This document shows, in pieces, positions 11,251 through 26,200 of a stretch of DNA of 64,000 nucleotides (position 1 is the stretch's first letter; each line of letters opens with the position of its first letter). The position numbers and the translations under genes are program-made. This DNA is from Pseudisothecium myosuroides (taxonomy: Eukaryota > Streptophyta > Bryopsida > Hypnales > Lembophyllaceae): contig OX637294.1 in assembly GCA_951799445.1 (NCBI GenBank), positions 27,615,452 to 27,679,451 of the forward strand, in the 5' to 3' direction. Below the pieces are notes generated by a model that was not told the DNA's origin, did not search any database, and saw nothing but the letters and a program-made list of their open reading frames with translations.

Positions 11251-14200
11251 CTGAAAGCAAAATTATCACCTAGTCAGAAGGCCTTTCAGTTGCATTTTTG
11301 AGTCTTCATGTAATTATGCCAACAATACATTTAAAATCAAAAAATTATTCTACAGAATCATAACAAGTAACCACAGCCTTGGCTCCAAAATATCACATAA
11401 AATACGACATTTTAATTTGTGGGCATCTTAATGTTTGGCAAACTAGACAAATTTATGCACGTTCTACATTTTTAATGAAGACTCTTTTGAAGAACAAATA
11501 ATAATTGTGACTCTAGAGTACCTTGGATACATCGCCATTGGTGCCGCCATACATCACCGGTTCAAAAGTAACTCCACCTTGCTCATACGTGGTTTGAATT
11601 CCGTTGATTTGGCTTTGGTTGTGGTACACCACAATTTGCACAATGTCACCTTGGCCGCCGTAGAACTCATGCCCTCCTTGACTGCCCCATGGACCCAACT
11701 TTGTTGTTGCTGGTAAGGCCTTGCCCGGATGCAACTCCGTGATGAAACCAATGGAATCCAAGAAATTGCCTGATCTTCCAAAGAAACCAACAACCTTTCC
11801 ATGTGCCTTGGTTTCAAATGCACCCCCGGTAGCCGGTCCAAACGGTCCATGTGTTCGTTTGTTGGTGATGAAGGTGAGGGACGTCACCATTGTTCCACCA
11901 GGAACTATGTTTCCCGTGGTTCCCTTCACTTGGACGAGGTACTCACCACCTTCAAAAGAAATCTGCACATGCATTCCCACCAAGTTTGATACGTAAGTTC
12001 AACCTCATGTAGGAGCCACACACTTTACATTTCAATCACATTCCTTTGGACCTAGACTCTTAAAACCATCTAAACCATATCACAAAAGTCTAAGAGTTTG
12101 GAAGTTGGACCTGTTTAGTTTCACCACCGTCAAGTCCACCGTGCGGTTGGGACTTGTATCGAGTGTCCCCTTGCTCATACGTTACATGGAGCAAGATGAT
12201 TTGCTTCTTGTTGTACTTGACAAGGAGTTCAACGATCTCACCTCTGCCGTCGCTAAACGGCTTCCCTCCCGGACCTCCCCAAGACCCTTGCACTATCAAC
12301 AAGTCATCTCTTTGCGATGGGAAGCTAACAACCACGCCAAGTTGATCCACAAAATGACCCGCCTTTCCAAAAAAGCCAACAATTTTGCCGTTCTTGGGGG
12401 TAGATCTAAGTTGGCCTTGGGGCTTTGACGCACCATAAGGCCCGTAGCTTTGTTTGTTGGTGATGAATTCAAGGCTCTCTATGATGGTAAGCCTGTTGAT
12501 GTGGTGACTACTGCCCTTGACTTGCACCAAGTATTCCTCTGGATACTTCAAAGAGATCTGCCAAACACATTATTAACACTTTTGTCAATACATTCATTTC
12601 ATGAATTATTTATTCATAGCTCATTTAAAGATTTATGAAGTAAAATTATATTCAGTTATCTTCTAGTACATACATGTGTCTCAGATTGCTAAAAGAAGGG
12701 CTACTAGCTTTAAGGGTAACTATTTTCACCTTGGTTTGTTTTGCTCCAATTCCGTTTTGGCCACCATGTTGGTTTACTTTGAAGGTCTTTCCTCCATGTC
12801 TATAAGTTGTTTGGAACGAAACAATATGGAGATCATTGTAGGTGATGATTACTTCTATCACATCACCTCGACCATCGTAGAAGGATTCTCCACCTTGACC
12901 ACCCCAAGAATCTTGAACAATGACAGTTTCTGTGTCTGGTAGATCTTCAACTTCAGCAAGGACTCCAATGCTATGTAGACAAGTTGTTGCTCTACCATAG
13001 AAGCCCATCACTTTTCCATGCCGAGCTGTTTCAAAATTTGAGCCTCTAATCATGGATCCATATGGTCCGTAAGCCCTCTTGTTGGTAATAAACGTGAGGG
13101 ATGTCACTACAACACCCAAAGATGACACTTCTCGAGTGGTTCCCTTCACTTGGACTAGATACTCATCAGGAAATTGGATTATAATCTATACAATAAATCC
13201 AAAACAAATTTATTAGTACAATACCTTGCTTATCACAATAGAATTTTTCTATGCTAGATTTGGTTTTAGAATGTTTTTATTTAGTATTGATAAAGTTTGA
13301 AACATAATTAAAATGAATATTGTTTTATTTAGTAAGATACATAGAAATCTGAGAATGGGTATGTGATACCAATATGTAAGTTATATGTTTGATCAAATGA
13401 TATTACAGACAAAAACCATGATTCAAAATGTTGTCAGCATACATTAGGAGTTTGTTCTTTCAAGGTCCACGTCAAAATGTAAAGGACAAAACAAAAGTTG
13501 TCATTCAAGAATAATAATCTGATAGACCAAACAAAAAAATTAATCAAAAAAATGAATCTAATTAGAAGGATGCGCCTCTCACCTTGGCTACTTCGCCACC
13601 TTGACCACCAATTGCTCTTTGTTTGAAGTTTGTTCCATTTTCTTGATAAGTTGTCTGGATGCGAATGACGTAATCATTGTTGTAGGCCACTTCTATTTCA
13701 ATGATGTTGCCCCTCCCATTATAGAAGTTGGTCTCCTCTTTCCCACCCCATGGTCCTTCTGCAAGGACCCATTCTTCATTTTCAATGGGCTTGAAAGAAG
13801 TTGGTATGCCTAGTGGTTGGTCCAGAGGTTCTTCAGCAACCACAATGCCAATTTGGTCAAGATATGCTGCAGATCTTCCGAAGAATCCCATTATCTTCTT
13901 TCCACTAGGAGTATTAAATGATTCTCCTGTTTCATGACCAAATGGGCCATACTTTTGCTTGTTGGAGATGAACGTCAATGATGTTATCATTTCACCATTT
14001 AAGATGTGACCATATGTACCGGCAATTTGTGTCAAGCACTCATCTGAGCCTTTGAATGAAATCTAGTCAAAGCACAAGTCAATGTGTAAGAATAAATATA
14101 GCCTTCCTTGGAATACAAGTTGTGCATTTGTAGAAAAAATACTTCTTCTATTAAGAAGGTTGTTCTTTATATTTTATGTATAGTTTATAAATTCATTTAC

Positions 14201-17200
14201 AACATAGTGCCTATTGACTATTGATAATAAAAAAATTATAATGATGACAATTGTAAACTATTTTTATATACATCAAACTCATATATAAAGCTTTCCAAGC
14301 ATGAATCTAGTTTCAAAGGGTGGTCACCTTGGCATGATGGGTATGATGATCTTCACTTGATGTTCCACCATGATTTGTAGCATGCAAAACCATGCCACCT
14401 TGCTTGTAGACAACTTGCAATGCAACAACTTGATACCTGGTGTAGTGCACATTTATCTCATAGATGTGACCATGGCCGTCATGAAATTCCATGCCTCCTT
14501 GTCCACCCCAAGGGCCCATATACTTCATTTGAATTTTAGGAACACTGCTTTCAGCACGAATTTGTGTAATCACACCAAGCTGGTCTATTGATGTGGATGA
14601 CCTTCCAAAGAATCCAACAATTTTTCCATGTTGGTAGGATTGGAAATGTGTTCCTCGAGTAGATCCAAAAGGACCATACGTGCGCTTACTTGTAACGAAT
14701 GTTAAGGAAGTAACGCTTGTTGTACCAACCACCTTTCCAAAGGTACCTTTGACTTGTACCAAATATGAATCGGTGTCTTTTAGTGAGATCTGTACATCAA
14801 AGTTTTTATATGAGTTTAGACTATACGTCTTGAAGCTAGCAAATACAACATTATCTTTAGTAATTCTATAATAAGCAAAAACATTGAGCAAAGAACGAAC
14901 AATATAAAGGAATAGAGTATCACCTTTGTCATCTCTCCACCATCCTCTCCTTGCTTCTCCCCATTGTAAGATGTTCCATTTTGGTTGTATGCTATTTGCA
15001 ATGATAAGACTTGAGCCTTGCTATAATAAACAACTATTTCAAGAATTTCTCCTCTACCTCCATAAAAAGCATTGCCTTTGGATCCTCCCCAAGGTCCCTG
15101 AGCAACAACCTCGTCACCCAAGTTGCTAGAAGAAAATTGGGTGATAAAACCAATTTGATCAAGGCATACTCCCGCTTTTCCATAGAATCCATGCACTTTG
15201 CCATGTGGAGAACTCTCGAACTCGTTGTCTCGCACACTTCCAAAAGGTCCAAAGACCCTTTGATTACTATAAAATGTGAGTGAAGTGACTACAAGGTCTC
15301 CATCAATCTTGCCTGTTGTTCCCTTGACTTGGAGAAGTTCTTCATTTGTTACATTGAAAAATATCTATTTCCATAAATAAAAACCATTAGTTTGTTGTAC
15401 ACATATAAAAAAAAAATTTCAAATAAAAGCATAGCATACTAGATTGAAAAAATTCCTATATTATGAATACTAAATTTGCAATTTTTTTGAATTAAGTATT
15501 TAATGCAACAAAATCACATTTAAAAGGGAACATAGTTATGATGCATACCTTGGCAGTTTTTCCACCAGGTCCTCCATGAAAATCTGCCTTGAAAATGGCA
15601 CCACCTTGTCTATATATCGCTTGTAAAGAGATGACATGCTTATGGTTGTAGGTTACAATGATTCCTACTATGGTACCTTTTCCATCATAGAAAACTGTTC
15701 CGTTTTTCCCTCCCCATGGGCCTTGTGAGAGGACAACTTCATAGTCCTTTGGTGATACTTCTGTAATAAGACCTATTTGGTCCAGAAATTCATCACTTCT
15801 TCCAAAGAATCCAACAACCTTCCCATGCATCTTACTTTCGAACTTTCTGTTAGTGACAGCTCCAAATGGTCCATAGGTTTTCTTGTTTGTAATGAAGGTC
15901 AATGATGTAACCATGTCAGTGTCAAAAGTATCTCCTATAGAACCTTGGATTTGAAGAAGTTGCTCATGTTCTGGATCAAACTTGATCTACAAGTCACAGA
16001 AGAAAATGAAACTTTGAACAATTAAAACATTGTCTAAACATTTGTCTCATGTCACGTACAAAAAAAGCCCACAATGAAAAGCTTCAAGACTCAAATTGAA
16101 AAATATTTGACAATCTTCACACTGGTATATTAAGACAAGAAAAACATTTTGTAAGTTTCATACTTCAATTCAATAATTAAAAAATTGAGACTATATGTAC
16201 TTGCAAACACTTATTACTAACTATGAAGAATTATTTTGCAAAGAAGTACAATATATTACCTTTGCCGTCTCTCCTCCAGGACCGAAACGAGCAGTTGTCT
16301 TAAAATTACCACCACCTTGCTCGTATGTTGCTTGTAAAGAAACAATGCAATCCTCCGTATATTCGAGCAAAATTTCAACAATGTCACCTCTTCCATCATA
16401 GAATGGTGACCCTGCTGCTCCTCCCCATGGTCCTTGAGGAAGAACTTCTTGGCCTTGCCCCTTGCCATCATGTAACAAGCCGTATTGCGATTTTTTGGTT
16501 GTAAATACTCCAATGCCATCAAGGAAATCACAAGATCGACCATGAAAACCCACAACTTGTGATCCTTCACTGCTCTTAAATTTTTCTCCTCTCGCAATGC
16601 CAAAAGGGCCATAAGTCTTTTTGTTTGTGATAAAACTCAAAGAGGTAATAACGTTTGGAAGAGTATGGACACTTCCAGAAGTACCTTCAACTTGTAAAAG
16701 ATATTCATCAGGAAAATTTAGAACAATCTGCAAAAAATAACATATATGAGTAAAAAAAAAATATAGAATTTAGAATTTGAATAACAAGAATAAAATCTAT
16801 TAAAAACAATCAACACTAAACAATATATTTTCAAGGTTATATATAACAATCAATCAATCAATCAAGTGATTAATAATTATTTAAACAAGAGTTCATTTTT
16901 GCCATTGAGTAGTTGAGATAATTTTACCGTTTGGCTATGGCTCTTTCCATTGTTTCTACTATGAATACGACTGGGGAAGCAAAATCCATTCTGACTGTAG
17001 GTGGCTTGGAAAGAGTTGATTTGGTCACTATTATAATTGATTTCAATTTTCACAATATCACCTTGTCCATCAGAAAATGCATATCCCCCATCTCCACCCC
17101 AAGATCCTTCAATATTTGAAGGAACAACTTTAGTTGTGGTGGAAAATACTCCAAGTTGATCAATATATGACCCCGCTCTGCCAAAAATACCTACAACCTT

Positions 17201-20200
17201 GCCTGATCCAGAACTTGTAAATTCTTCTCCTTCCACGATACCGTAAGGACCATAGATTTCTTTGTTTGAAATAAAAGTAAGTGAGGTGATGCTTTTGTGC
17301 CCAGAAATAGAACCAAGAGTCCCTTTGATGCAAATGATGTGCTCCTCTGGAGCCTTCAAAACCACCTGCAGCAAGTCAACAATAGAATCTCACCTTTTTT
17401 AGAATTATTCTTCCAAAATACAAAATCAAGGTATGCTGCAATACAAATTTCAATATAAATTAAAAATACCAAATGACTTACTTCCGTTAATTTCTCTCCA
17501 GAGGTTCCACCAACTTTTGTCCCCTCCATCACAACTCCATCAAAAGCGTAAAAACATTGCAAGGAAACAACTTGTTTTTCAGTGTAAGTAACTTGAAGTT
17601 CACATAGATCACCAGTTCCACCATAGAATAAATCCCCACTATCATCACCCCATGGCCCTTCAACTTTTGTATGACCAGTCACTGAAAAACTCTCACGTAA
17701 GCCAACAAAAGACTCATCCAAGATTCCGAAAATTGGAGTTGAACTAGACATCTTCTCCATCTGTGCAAAAACTGAACCAGATTTATCTAATGACCTTGGG
17801 GACTCAGAAAAACTCTGAGGTCCGGAAGCTACACATCCATATGAAGACATTGAAGAGCTAGAAGATGAAGACAAAGAGGAATGGTCAGACTCAGGAGAAC
17901 TAGGAGAACTTGTCAACTTTGTTAGTGGAGAAATGGTTAACCCTGTCAGTGCAACCACTTTGGCTCTTGGGAAGTCCTTGTCACCCGAGGGGGGCTTCTC
18001 GCCCACCGCGATGCCAACATCCCTGTGCGGTGATTGGTCTCCCACAAGAGATGGAGGCCTCTTGCTTGGTGCAGGGGATGTTGCGGGTTTCCCTTCCAAG
18101 CCCTGCATTTTGTCCACATCATTGCGTCAATGGATACCCGCAAGCCCAAGACATGGCTACCTAGCCCCACTGGTGTTGAAACAAATTGCGTCGACATGGG
18201 TAAGAAAATGTCAAGGCCACCCCGTGCACACATGCACGGGGACAACAATTCGACCTCCTAACAATGCCTACAACAAAGCATGTGTCCTCAAGATGGCAAG
18301 GGGCAAGTACCTTGGAAGGTTCTTGTGGCACTCCACCCAATCCGGGGCTCAATGCACTTGACGCCGGCCTGTGCAATGCAGCTACACCCGGCTCGGTGGT
18401 GGGCTCTGTCGGTTTGGCGGTTGGGAAGTCCTTGTCGCCCGAGGGGGGCTTCTCGCCCACCGCGATGCCAACATCCGTGTGCGGTGATTGGTCTCCCACA
18501 AGAGATGGAGGCCTCTTGCTTGGGGCGGGGGATGTTGCGGGTTTCCCCTCCAAGCCCTGCATTTTGTCCACATCATTGCGTCAATGGATACCCGCAAGCC
18601 CAAGACATGGCTACCTAGCCCCCCTGGTGTTGAAACAATTTGCGTCGACATGGGTAAGAAAATGTCAAGGCCACCCCGTGCACACATGCACGGGGACAAC
18701 AATTCGACCTCCTAACAATGCCTACAACAAAGCGTGTGTCCTCAAGATGGCAAGGGGCAAGTACCTTGGAAGGTTCTTGTGGCACTCCACCCAATCCGGG
18801 GCTCAATGCACTTGACGCCGGCCTGTGCAATGCAGCTACACCCGGCTCGGTGGTGGGCTCTGTCGGTTTGGAGGTTGGGAAGTCCTTGTCGCCCGAGGGG
18901 GCCTTCTCGCCCACCGCGATGCCAACATCCGTGTGCGGTGATTGGTCTCCCACAAGAGATGGAGGCCTCTTGCTTGGTGCGGGGCATATTGCGGGTTTCC
19001 CTTCCAAGCCCTGCATTTTGTCCACATCATTGCGTCAATGGATACCCGCAAGCCCAAGACATGGCTACGTAGCCCCACTGGTGTTGAAACAAATTGCGTC
19101 GACATGGGTAAGAAAATGTCAAGGCCACCCCGTGCACACATGCACGGGGACAACAATTCGACGTCCTAACAATGCCTACAACAAAGCGTGTGTCCTCAAG
19201 ATGGCAAGGGGCAAGTACCTTGGAAGGTTCTTGTGGCACTCCACCCAATCCGGGGCTCAATGCACTTGTTGCTGGCCTGTGCAATGCAGCTACACCCGGC
19301 TCGGTGGTGGGCTCTGTCGGTTTGGCGGTTGGGAAGTCCTTGTCGCCCGAGGGGGGCTTCTCGCCCATCGCGATGCCAACATCCGTGTGCGGTGATTGGT
19401 CTCCCACAAGAGATGGAGGCCTCTTGCTTGGTGCGGGGGATGTTGCGGGTTTCCCTTCCAAGCCCTGCATTTTGTCCACATCATTGCGTCAATGGATACC
19501 CGCAAGCCCAAGACATGGCTACGTAGCCCCACTGGTGTTGAAACAAATTGCGTCGACATGGGTAAGAAAATGTCAAGGCCACCCCGTGCACACATGCACG
19601 GGGACAACAATTCGACCTCCTAACAATGCCTACAACAAAGCATGTGTCCTCAAGATGGCAAGGGGCAAGTACCTTGGAAGGTTCTTGTGGCACTCCACCC
19701 AATCCGGGGCTCAATGCACTTGTTGCTGGCCTGTGCAATGCAGCTACACCCGGCTCGGTGGTGGGCTCTGTCGGTTTGGCGGTTGGGAAGTCCTTGTCGC
19801 CCGAGGGGGGCTTCTCGCCCACCGCGATGCCAACATCCGTGTGCGGTGATTGGTCTCCCACAAGAGATGGAGGCCTCTTGCTTGGGGCGGGGGATGTTGC
19901 GGGTTTCCCTTCCAAGCCCTGCATTTTGTCCACATCATTGCGTCAATGGATACCCGCAAGCCCAAGACATGGCTACGTAGCGCCACTGGTGTTGAAACAA
20001 ATTGCGTCGACATGGGTAAGAAAATGTCAAGGCCACCCCGTGCACACATGCACGGGGACAACAATTCGACCTCCTAACAATGCCTACAACAAAGCGTATG
20101 TCCTCAAGATGGCAAGGGGCAAGTACCTTGGAAGGTTCTTGTGGCACTCCACCCAATCCGGGGCTCAATGCACTTGACGCCGGCCTGTGCAATGCAGCTA

Positions 20201-23200
20201 CACCCGGCTCGGTGGTGGGCTCTGTCGGTTTGGCGGTTGGGAAGTCCTTGTCGCCCGAGGGGGGCTTCTCGCCCACCGCGATGCCAACATCCGTGTGCGG
20301 TGATTGGTCTCCCACAAGAGATGGAGGCCTCTTGCTTGGTGCGGGGGATGTTGCGGGTTTCCCTTCCAAGCCCTGCATTTTGTCCACATCATTGCGTCAA
20401 TGGATACCCGCAAGCCCAAGACATGGCTACGTAGCGCCACTGGTGTTGAAACAAATTGCGTCGACATGGGTAAGAAAATGTCAAGGCCACCCCGTGCACA
20501 CATGCACGGGGACAACAATTCGACCTCCTAACAATGCCTACAACAAAGCGTGTGTCCTCAAGATGGCAAGGGGCAAGTACCTTGGAAGGTTCTTGTGGCA
20601 CTCCACCCAATCCGGGGCTCAATGCACTTGACGCCGGCGTGTGCAATGCAGCAACACCCGGCTTGGTAGCGGGCGCACTCAAGAGGTGCACACCACTTGT
20701 TGTTTGAAGAGTGTGAGTTAGGAAGTAGCTCTTTGTTGTCTCCCAATCAACTATGGTAATGACTCCAAATTGGTCTAAGGCATTGCCCGCCCTACCGTAG
20801 AATCCAGTCACTAATGTATTTGGGGAACTCTCAAACTCCGATCCGGTTAATACACCGAAAGGACCGTAGGCATGCTTGTTGGTGATGAATGTCAAGGAAG
20901 TGATTACTTGATGCGAACTAAAGAAACCCACCTTGGCCGTGGTTCCCTTTACTTGAGTTAAGTATTCATTTGGAAAGTCCAAGGTTATCTGCATCCAAGT
21001 CAGTACTAAGTCAATATGCTTTTTCTTACTTGATATTGTCTTACGCATCCTATAAACAACAACTTTGATGAAACGTAGATGATTTTAGTTGGACTTTGGA
21101 TTACGGACACTATGTATTTGACATTTATTAACACACCATGTTTGCATTTGTGCATATTCTCTAGTTCTTGTGCATGCTTTATTGAAGAACAAATGAATGG
21201 TTGTGATTAGTACCTTGGATGTATCGCCATTGGTGCTACCGTACGTCACCGGTTCAAAAGTAACTCCACCTTGCTCATACGTGGTTTGAATTCCGTTGAT
21301 TTGGCTTTGGTTGTGGTACACCACAATTTGCACAATGTCACCTTGGCCGCCGTAGAACTCACGCCCTCCTTGACCACCCCATGGACCTAACTTTGTTGTT
21401 GCTGGTAAGGCCTTGCCCGGATGCAACTCCGTGATGAAACCAATGGAATCCAAGAAACTGCCTGATCTTCCAAAGAAACCAACAACCTTTCCATGTGCCG
21501 TGGTTTCAAATGCACCCCCGGTAGTCGGTCCAAACGGTCCATGCGTTCGTTTATTGGTGATGAAGGTGAGGGACGTCACCATTGTTCCACCGGGAACTAT
21601 GTTTCCCGTGGTTCCCTTCACTTGGACGAGGTACTCACCACCTTCAAAAGAAATCTGCACATGCATTCCCACCAAGTTTGATACGTAAGTTCAACCTCAT
21701 GTAGGAGCCACACACTTTACATTTCAATCACATTCCTTTGGACCTAGACTCTTAAAACCATCTAAACCATATCACAAAAGTCTAAGAGTTTGGAAGTTGG
21801 ACCTGTTTAGTTTCACCACCGTCAAGTCCACCGTGCGGTTGGGACTTGTATCGAGTGTCCCCTTGCTCATACGTTACATGGAGCAAGATGATTTGCTTCT
21901 TGTTGTACTTGACAAGGAGTTCAACGATCTCACCTCTGCCGTCGCTAAACGGCTTCCCTCCCGGACCTCCCCAAGACCCTTGCACTATCAACAAGTCATC
22001 TCTTTGCGATGGGAAGCTAACGACCACGCCAAGTTGATCCACAAAATGACCCGCCTTTCCAAAAAAGCCAACAATTTTGCCGTTCTTGGGGGTAGATTGA
22101 AGTTGGCCTTGGGGCTTCAAGGCTCCATAAGGCCCATAGCTTTGTTTGTTGGTGATGAATTCAAGGCTCTCTATGATGGTAAGCCCGTTGATGTGGTGGC
22201 TACTGCCCTTGACTTGCACCAAGTATTCCTCTGGATACTTCAAAGAGATCTACCAAACACATTGCACCCACTTCACTCACCACATGCATTTGAACATTCA
22301 TTCTTCAAGCCTAGCCACTACATCCAAAGATTCAAATCCCATTACAATTTAAAACTAGCATTGGACCTCATCTACAACTTGTGCTAGCGGTGGAGGAGGG
22401 GATACTACTCTCTCTCTTACCTTGGTTTGTTTTTCTCCAACGCCATTTTGGCCGCCGTGTCGCTCTGCTTTGAAGGTTCTCCCTCCACGTCTATAAGTTG
22501 TTTGGAATGAAACAACATGGAGATTGTTGTAGGACACAAGCACCTCAATCACATCGCCGCTTCCTTCATAGAAGGATTCTCCACCTTGACCACCCCAAGC
22601 CTCTTGAACAATGATAGTTTCCGTGTCTGGAACATCTTCCGCCTTGGCATTGACAACGCCAATGTTGTGTATGCACGATGTTGCTTTGCCATAGAAGCCC
22701 GTGACTTTTCCATGCCGAACTGTTTCAAAAGTTGTGCCTCTACTCACGGACCCATAAGGTCCGTATGTCCTCTTGTTGGTTACAAACGTGAGGGATGTCA
22801 CCACCACACCCAAAGATGACACTTCTCGGGTGGTTCCCCTCACTTGGACCACATATTCATTAGGATATTGGAGAGTAATCTACACAATGCATTCACCACA
22901 CACACATATTGAGCAATGCATCTCCAAGGAACATGTCAATCCATTTGAAATCACACCTTGCCTAGCTACTATAACTACTTCTATGTTGAAAATCCATTCA
23001 CGGTGCAATTCCACCACAAATGGATGATGGACAACCATCAACAACCATTGCATACATATGAACCAAACAAAGCGCCATGACGGCTTGAGCAACAAATCCA
23101 AACCAAATTGGTCCCCCAAGACAAAAGCATCCACCACCCTAGCTACCATACAACAAGATCATCAAAACCACAAAAAAGTGTCCGGTTCCCACAAATTACT

Positions 23201-26200
23201 AACCTTGCTCACATCACCACCAAGGCCGCCTTGCGGAGCTTGCTTAAAAGTCCTCCCATTCAAAACGTAAGTGGTTTGGATACGTAGGATGTATTGCTTG
23301 TTAAAAGCAACCTCAATTTCAAAGATGTCACCATTCCCCTCATAGAAGGTGGTCTCCTCTTTTGATCCCCACGGTCCTTCAACTAGGGAAATATTGTCAT
23401 CATGACTTCCAAAATTCCAACCACCAAAGACCCACGACAAGAAGTCGGGCTTGGTGATCAACCCACCAAACGAAGAACGCTCTTCCTAAAAACCAATCCA
23501 ACAACATTCAAAACCATTTAATCCAAACTCCAATACAAGGCCACAAACCGCAAACAACCTCAACGCTATCAAAACGAGCACCCAACACAAAAAACTTGGC
23601 AATGACCATGCTCCAAAACTCCCAACCCACCATTGCCAATGCCAAGCACACACGCAAAAAAAGACAATAGTTGGACCACCTAACAATGCCTACAACAAAG
23701 CGTGCGTCCTCAAGATGGCAAGGGGCAAGTACCTTGGAAGGTTCTTGTGGCACTCCACCCAATCCGGGGCTCAATGCACTTGACGCCGGCTTGTGCAATG
23801 CAGCTACACTCGGCTCGGTGGTGGGCTCTGTCGGTTTGGCCGTTCGGAAGTCCTTGTCGCCCAAGGGGGGCTTCTCGCCCACCGCGATGCCAACATCCGT
23901 GTGCGGTGATTGGTCTCCCACAAGAGATGGAGGCCTCTTGCTTGGTGCGGGGGATGTTGCGGGTTTCTCTTCCAAGCCCTGCATTTTGTCCACATCATTG
24001 CGTCAATGGATACCCGCAAGCCCAAGACATGGCTACCTAGCCCCACTGGTCTTGAAACAAATTGCATCGACATGGGTAAGAAAATGTCAAGGCCACCCCG
24101 TGCACACATGCACGGGGACAACAATTCGACCTCCTAACAATGCCTACAACAAAGCGTGTGTCCTCAAGATGGCAAATGGCAAGTACCTTGGAAGGTTCTT
24201 GTGGCACTCCACCCAATCCGGGGCTCAATGCACTTGACGCCGGCGTGTGCAATGCAGCTACACCCGGCTCGGTGGTGGGCTCTGTCGGTTTGGCGGTTGG
24301 GAAGTCCTTGTCGCCCGAGGGGGGCTTCTCGCCCACCGCGATGCCAACATCCGTGTGCGGTGATTGGTCTCCCACAAGAGATGGAGGCCTCTTGCTTGGT
24401 GCGGGGGATGTTGCGGGTTTCCCCTCCAAGCCCTGCATTTTGTCCACATCATTGCGTCAATGGATACCCGCAAGCCCAAGACATGGCTACCTAGCCCCAC
24501 TGGTGTTGAAACAAATTGCGTCGACATGGGTAAGAAAATGTCAAGGCCACCCCGTGCACACATGCACGGGGACAACAATTCGACCTCCTAACAATGCCTA
24601 CAACAAAGCGTGTGTCCTCAAGATGGCAAATGGCAAGTACCTTGGAAGGTTCTTGTGGCACTCCACCCAATCCGGGGCTCAATGCACTTGACGCCGGCGT
24701 GTGCAATGCAGCTACACCCGGCTCGGTGGTGGGCTCTGTCGGTTTGGCGGTTGGGAAGTCCTTGTCGCCCGAGGGGGGCTTCTCGCCCACCGCGATGCCA
24801 ACATCCGTGTGCGGTGATTGGTCTCCCACAAGAGATGGAGGCCTCTTGCTTGGGGCGGGGGATGTTGCGGGTTTCTCTTCCAAGCCCTGCATTTTGTCCA
24901 CATCATTGCGTCAATGGATACCCGCAAGCCCAAGACATGGCTACCTAGCCCCACTGGTGTTGAAACAAATTGCGTCGACATGGGTAAGAAAATGTCAAGG
25001 CCACCCCGTGCACACATGCACGGGGACAACAATTCGACCTCCTAACAATGCCTACAACAAAGCGTGTGTCCTCAAGATGGCAAATGGCAAGTACCTTGGA
25101 AGGTTCTTGTGGCACTCCACCCAATCCGGGGCTCAATGCACTTGACGCCGGCCTGTGCAATGCAGCTACACCCGGCTCGGTGGTGGGCTCTGTCGGTTTG
25201 GCGGTTGGGAAGTCCTTGTCGCCCGAGGGGGGCTTCTCGCCCACTGCGATGCCAACATCCGTGTGCGGTGATTGGTCTCCCACAAGAGATGGAGGCCTCT
25301 TGCTTGGTGCGGGGGATGTTGCGGGTTTCTCTTCCAAGCCCTGCATTTTGTCCACATCATTGCGTCAATGGATACCCGCAAGCCCAAGACATGGCTACCT
25401 AGCCCCACTGGTGTTGAAACAAATTGCGTCGACATGGGTAAGAAAATGTCAAGGCCACCCCGTGCACACATGCACGGGGACAACAATTCGACCTCCTAAC
25501 AATGCCTACAACAAAGCGTGTGTCCTCAAGATGGCAAGGGGCAAGTACCTTGGAAGGTTCTTGTGGCAGTGTACCCAATCCGGGGCTCAATGCACTTGAC
25601 GCCGGCGTGTGCAATGCAGCTACACCCGGCTCGGTGGTGGGCTCTGTCGGTTTGGCGGTTGGGAAGTCCTTGTCGCCCGAGGGGGGCTTCTCGCCCACCG
25701 CGATGCCAACATCCGTGTGCGGTGATTGGTCTCCCACAATAGATGGAGGCCTCTTGCCTTGTGCGGGGGATGTTGCGGGTTTCCCTTCCAAGCCCTGCAT
25801 TTTGTCCACATCATTGCATCAATGGATACCCGCAAGCCCAAGACATGGCTACCTAGCCCCACTGGTCTTGAAACAAATTGTGTCGACATGGGTAAGAAAA
25901 TGTCAAGGCCACCCCGTGCACACATGCACGGGGACAACAATTCGACCTCCTAACAATGCCTACAACAAAGCGTGTGTCCTCAAGATGGCAAATGGCAAGT
26001 ACCTTGGAAGGTTCTTGTGGCACTCCACCCAATCCGGGGCTCAATGCACTTGACGCCGGCGTGTGCAATGCAGCTACACCCGGCTCGGTGGTGGGCTCTG
26101 TCGGTTTGGCGGTTGGGAAGTCCTTGTCGCCCGAGGGGGGCTTCTCGCCCACCGCGATGCCAACATCCGTGTGCGGTGATTGGTCTCCCACAAGAGATGG

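Larger units (their letters stand above)
17958..20665 (-). repeat. Tandem array C of the 454-bp exon-intron unit
   Basis: About six units. It starts in exon delta2 and ends part-way into the composite exon 17482-18102, where homology stops right after the DKDFPRAK codons. This end point and the DENFPMAK start in exon 6 mark the two sides of the repeated unit. Confidence 0.93.
20540..25955. repeat. 7,238-bp segmental tandem duplication, copy 1 (alignable part)
   Basis: Aligns at a constant 7,238-bp offset with 27778-33193. It covers delta2, gamma2, beta2, alpha2, epsilon2 and the lower part of array B. In the single-copy exons I saw only isolated changes (20857 and 21351). The exact borders fall inside the 454-bp arrays and cannot be fixed by eye. 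Confidence 0.93.

Noticed and set aside
21797..22387. 196-codon plus-strand frame over beta2 (and its copy at 29035-29625)
   Set aside because: Antisense to a conserved jacalin exon; no domain of its own.
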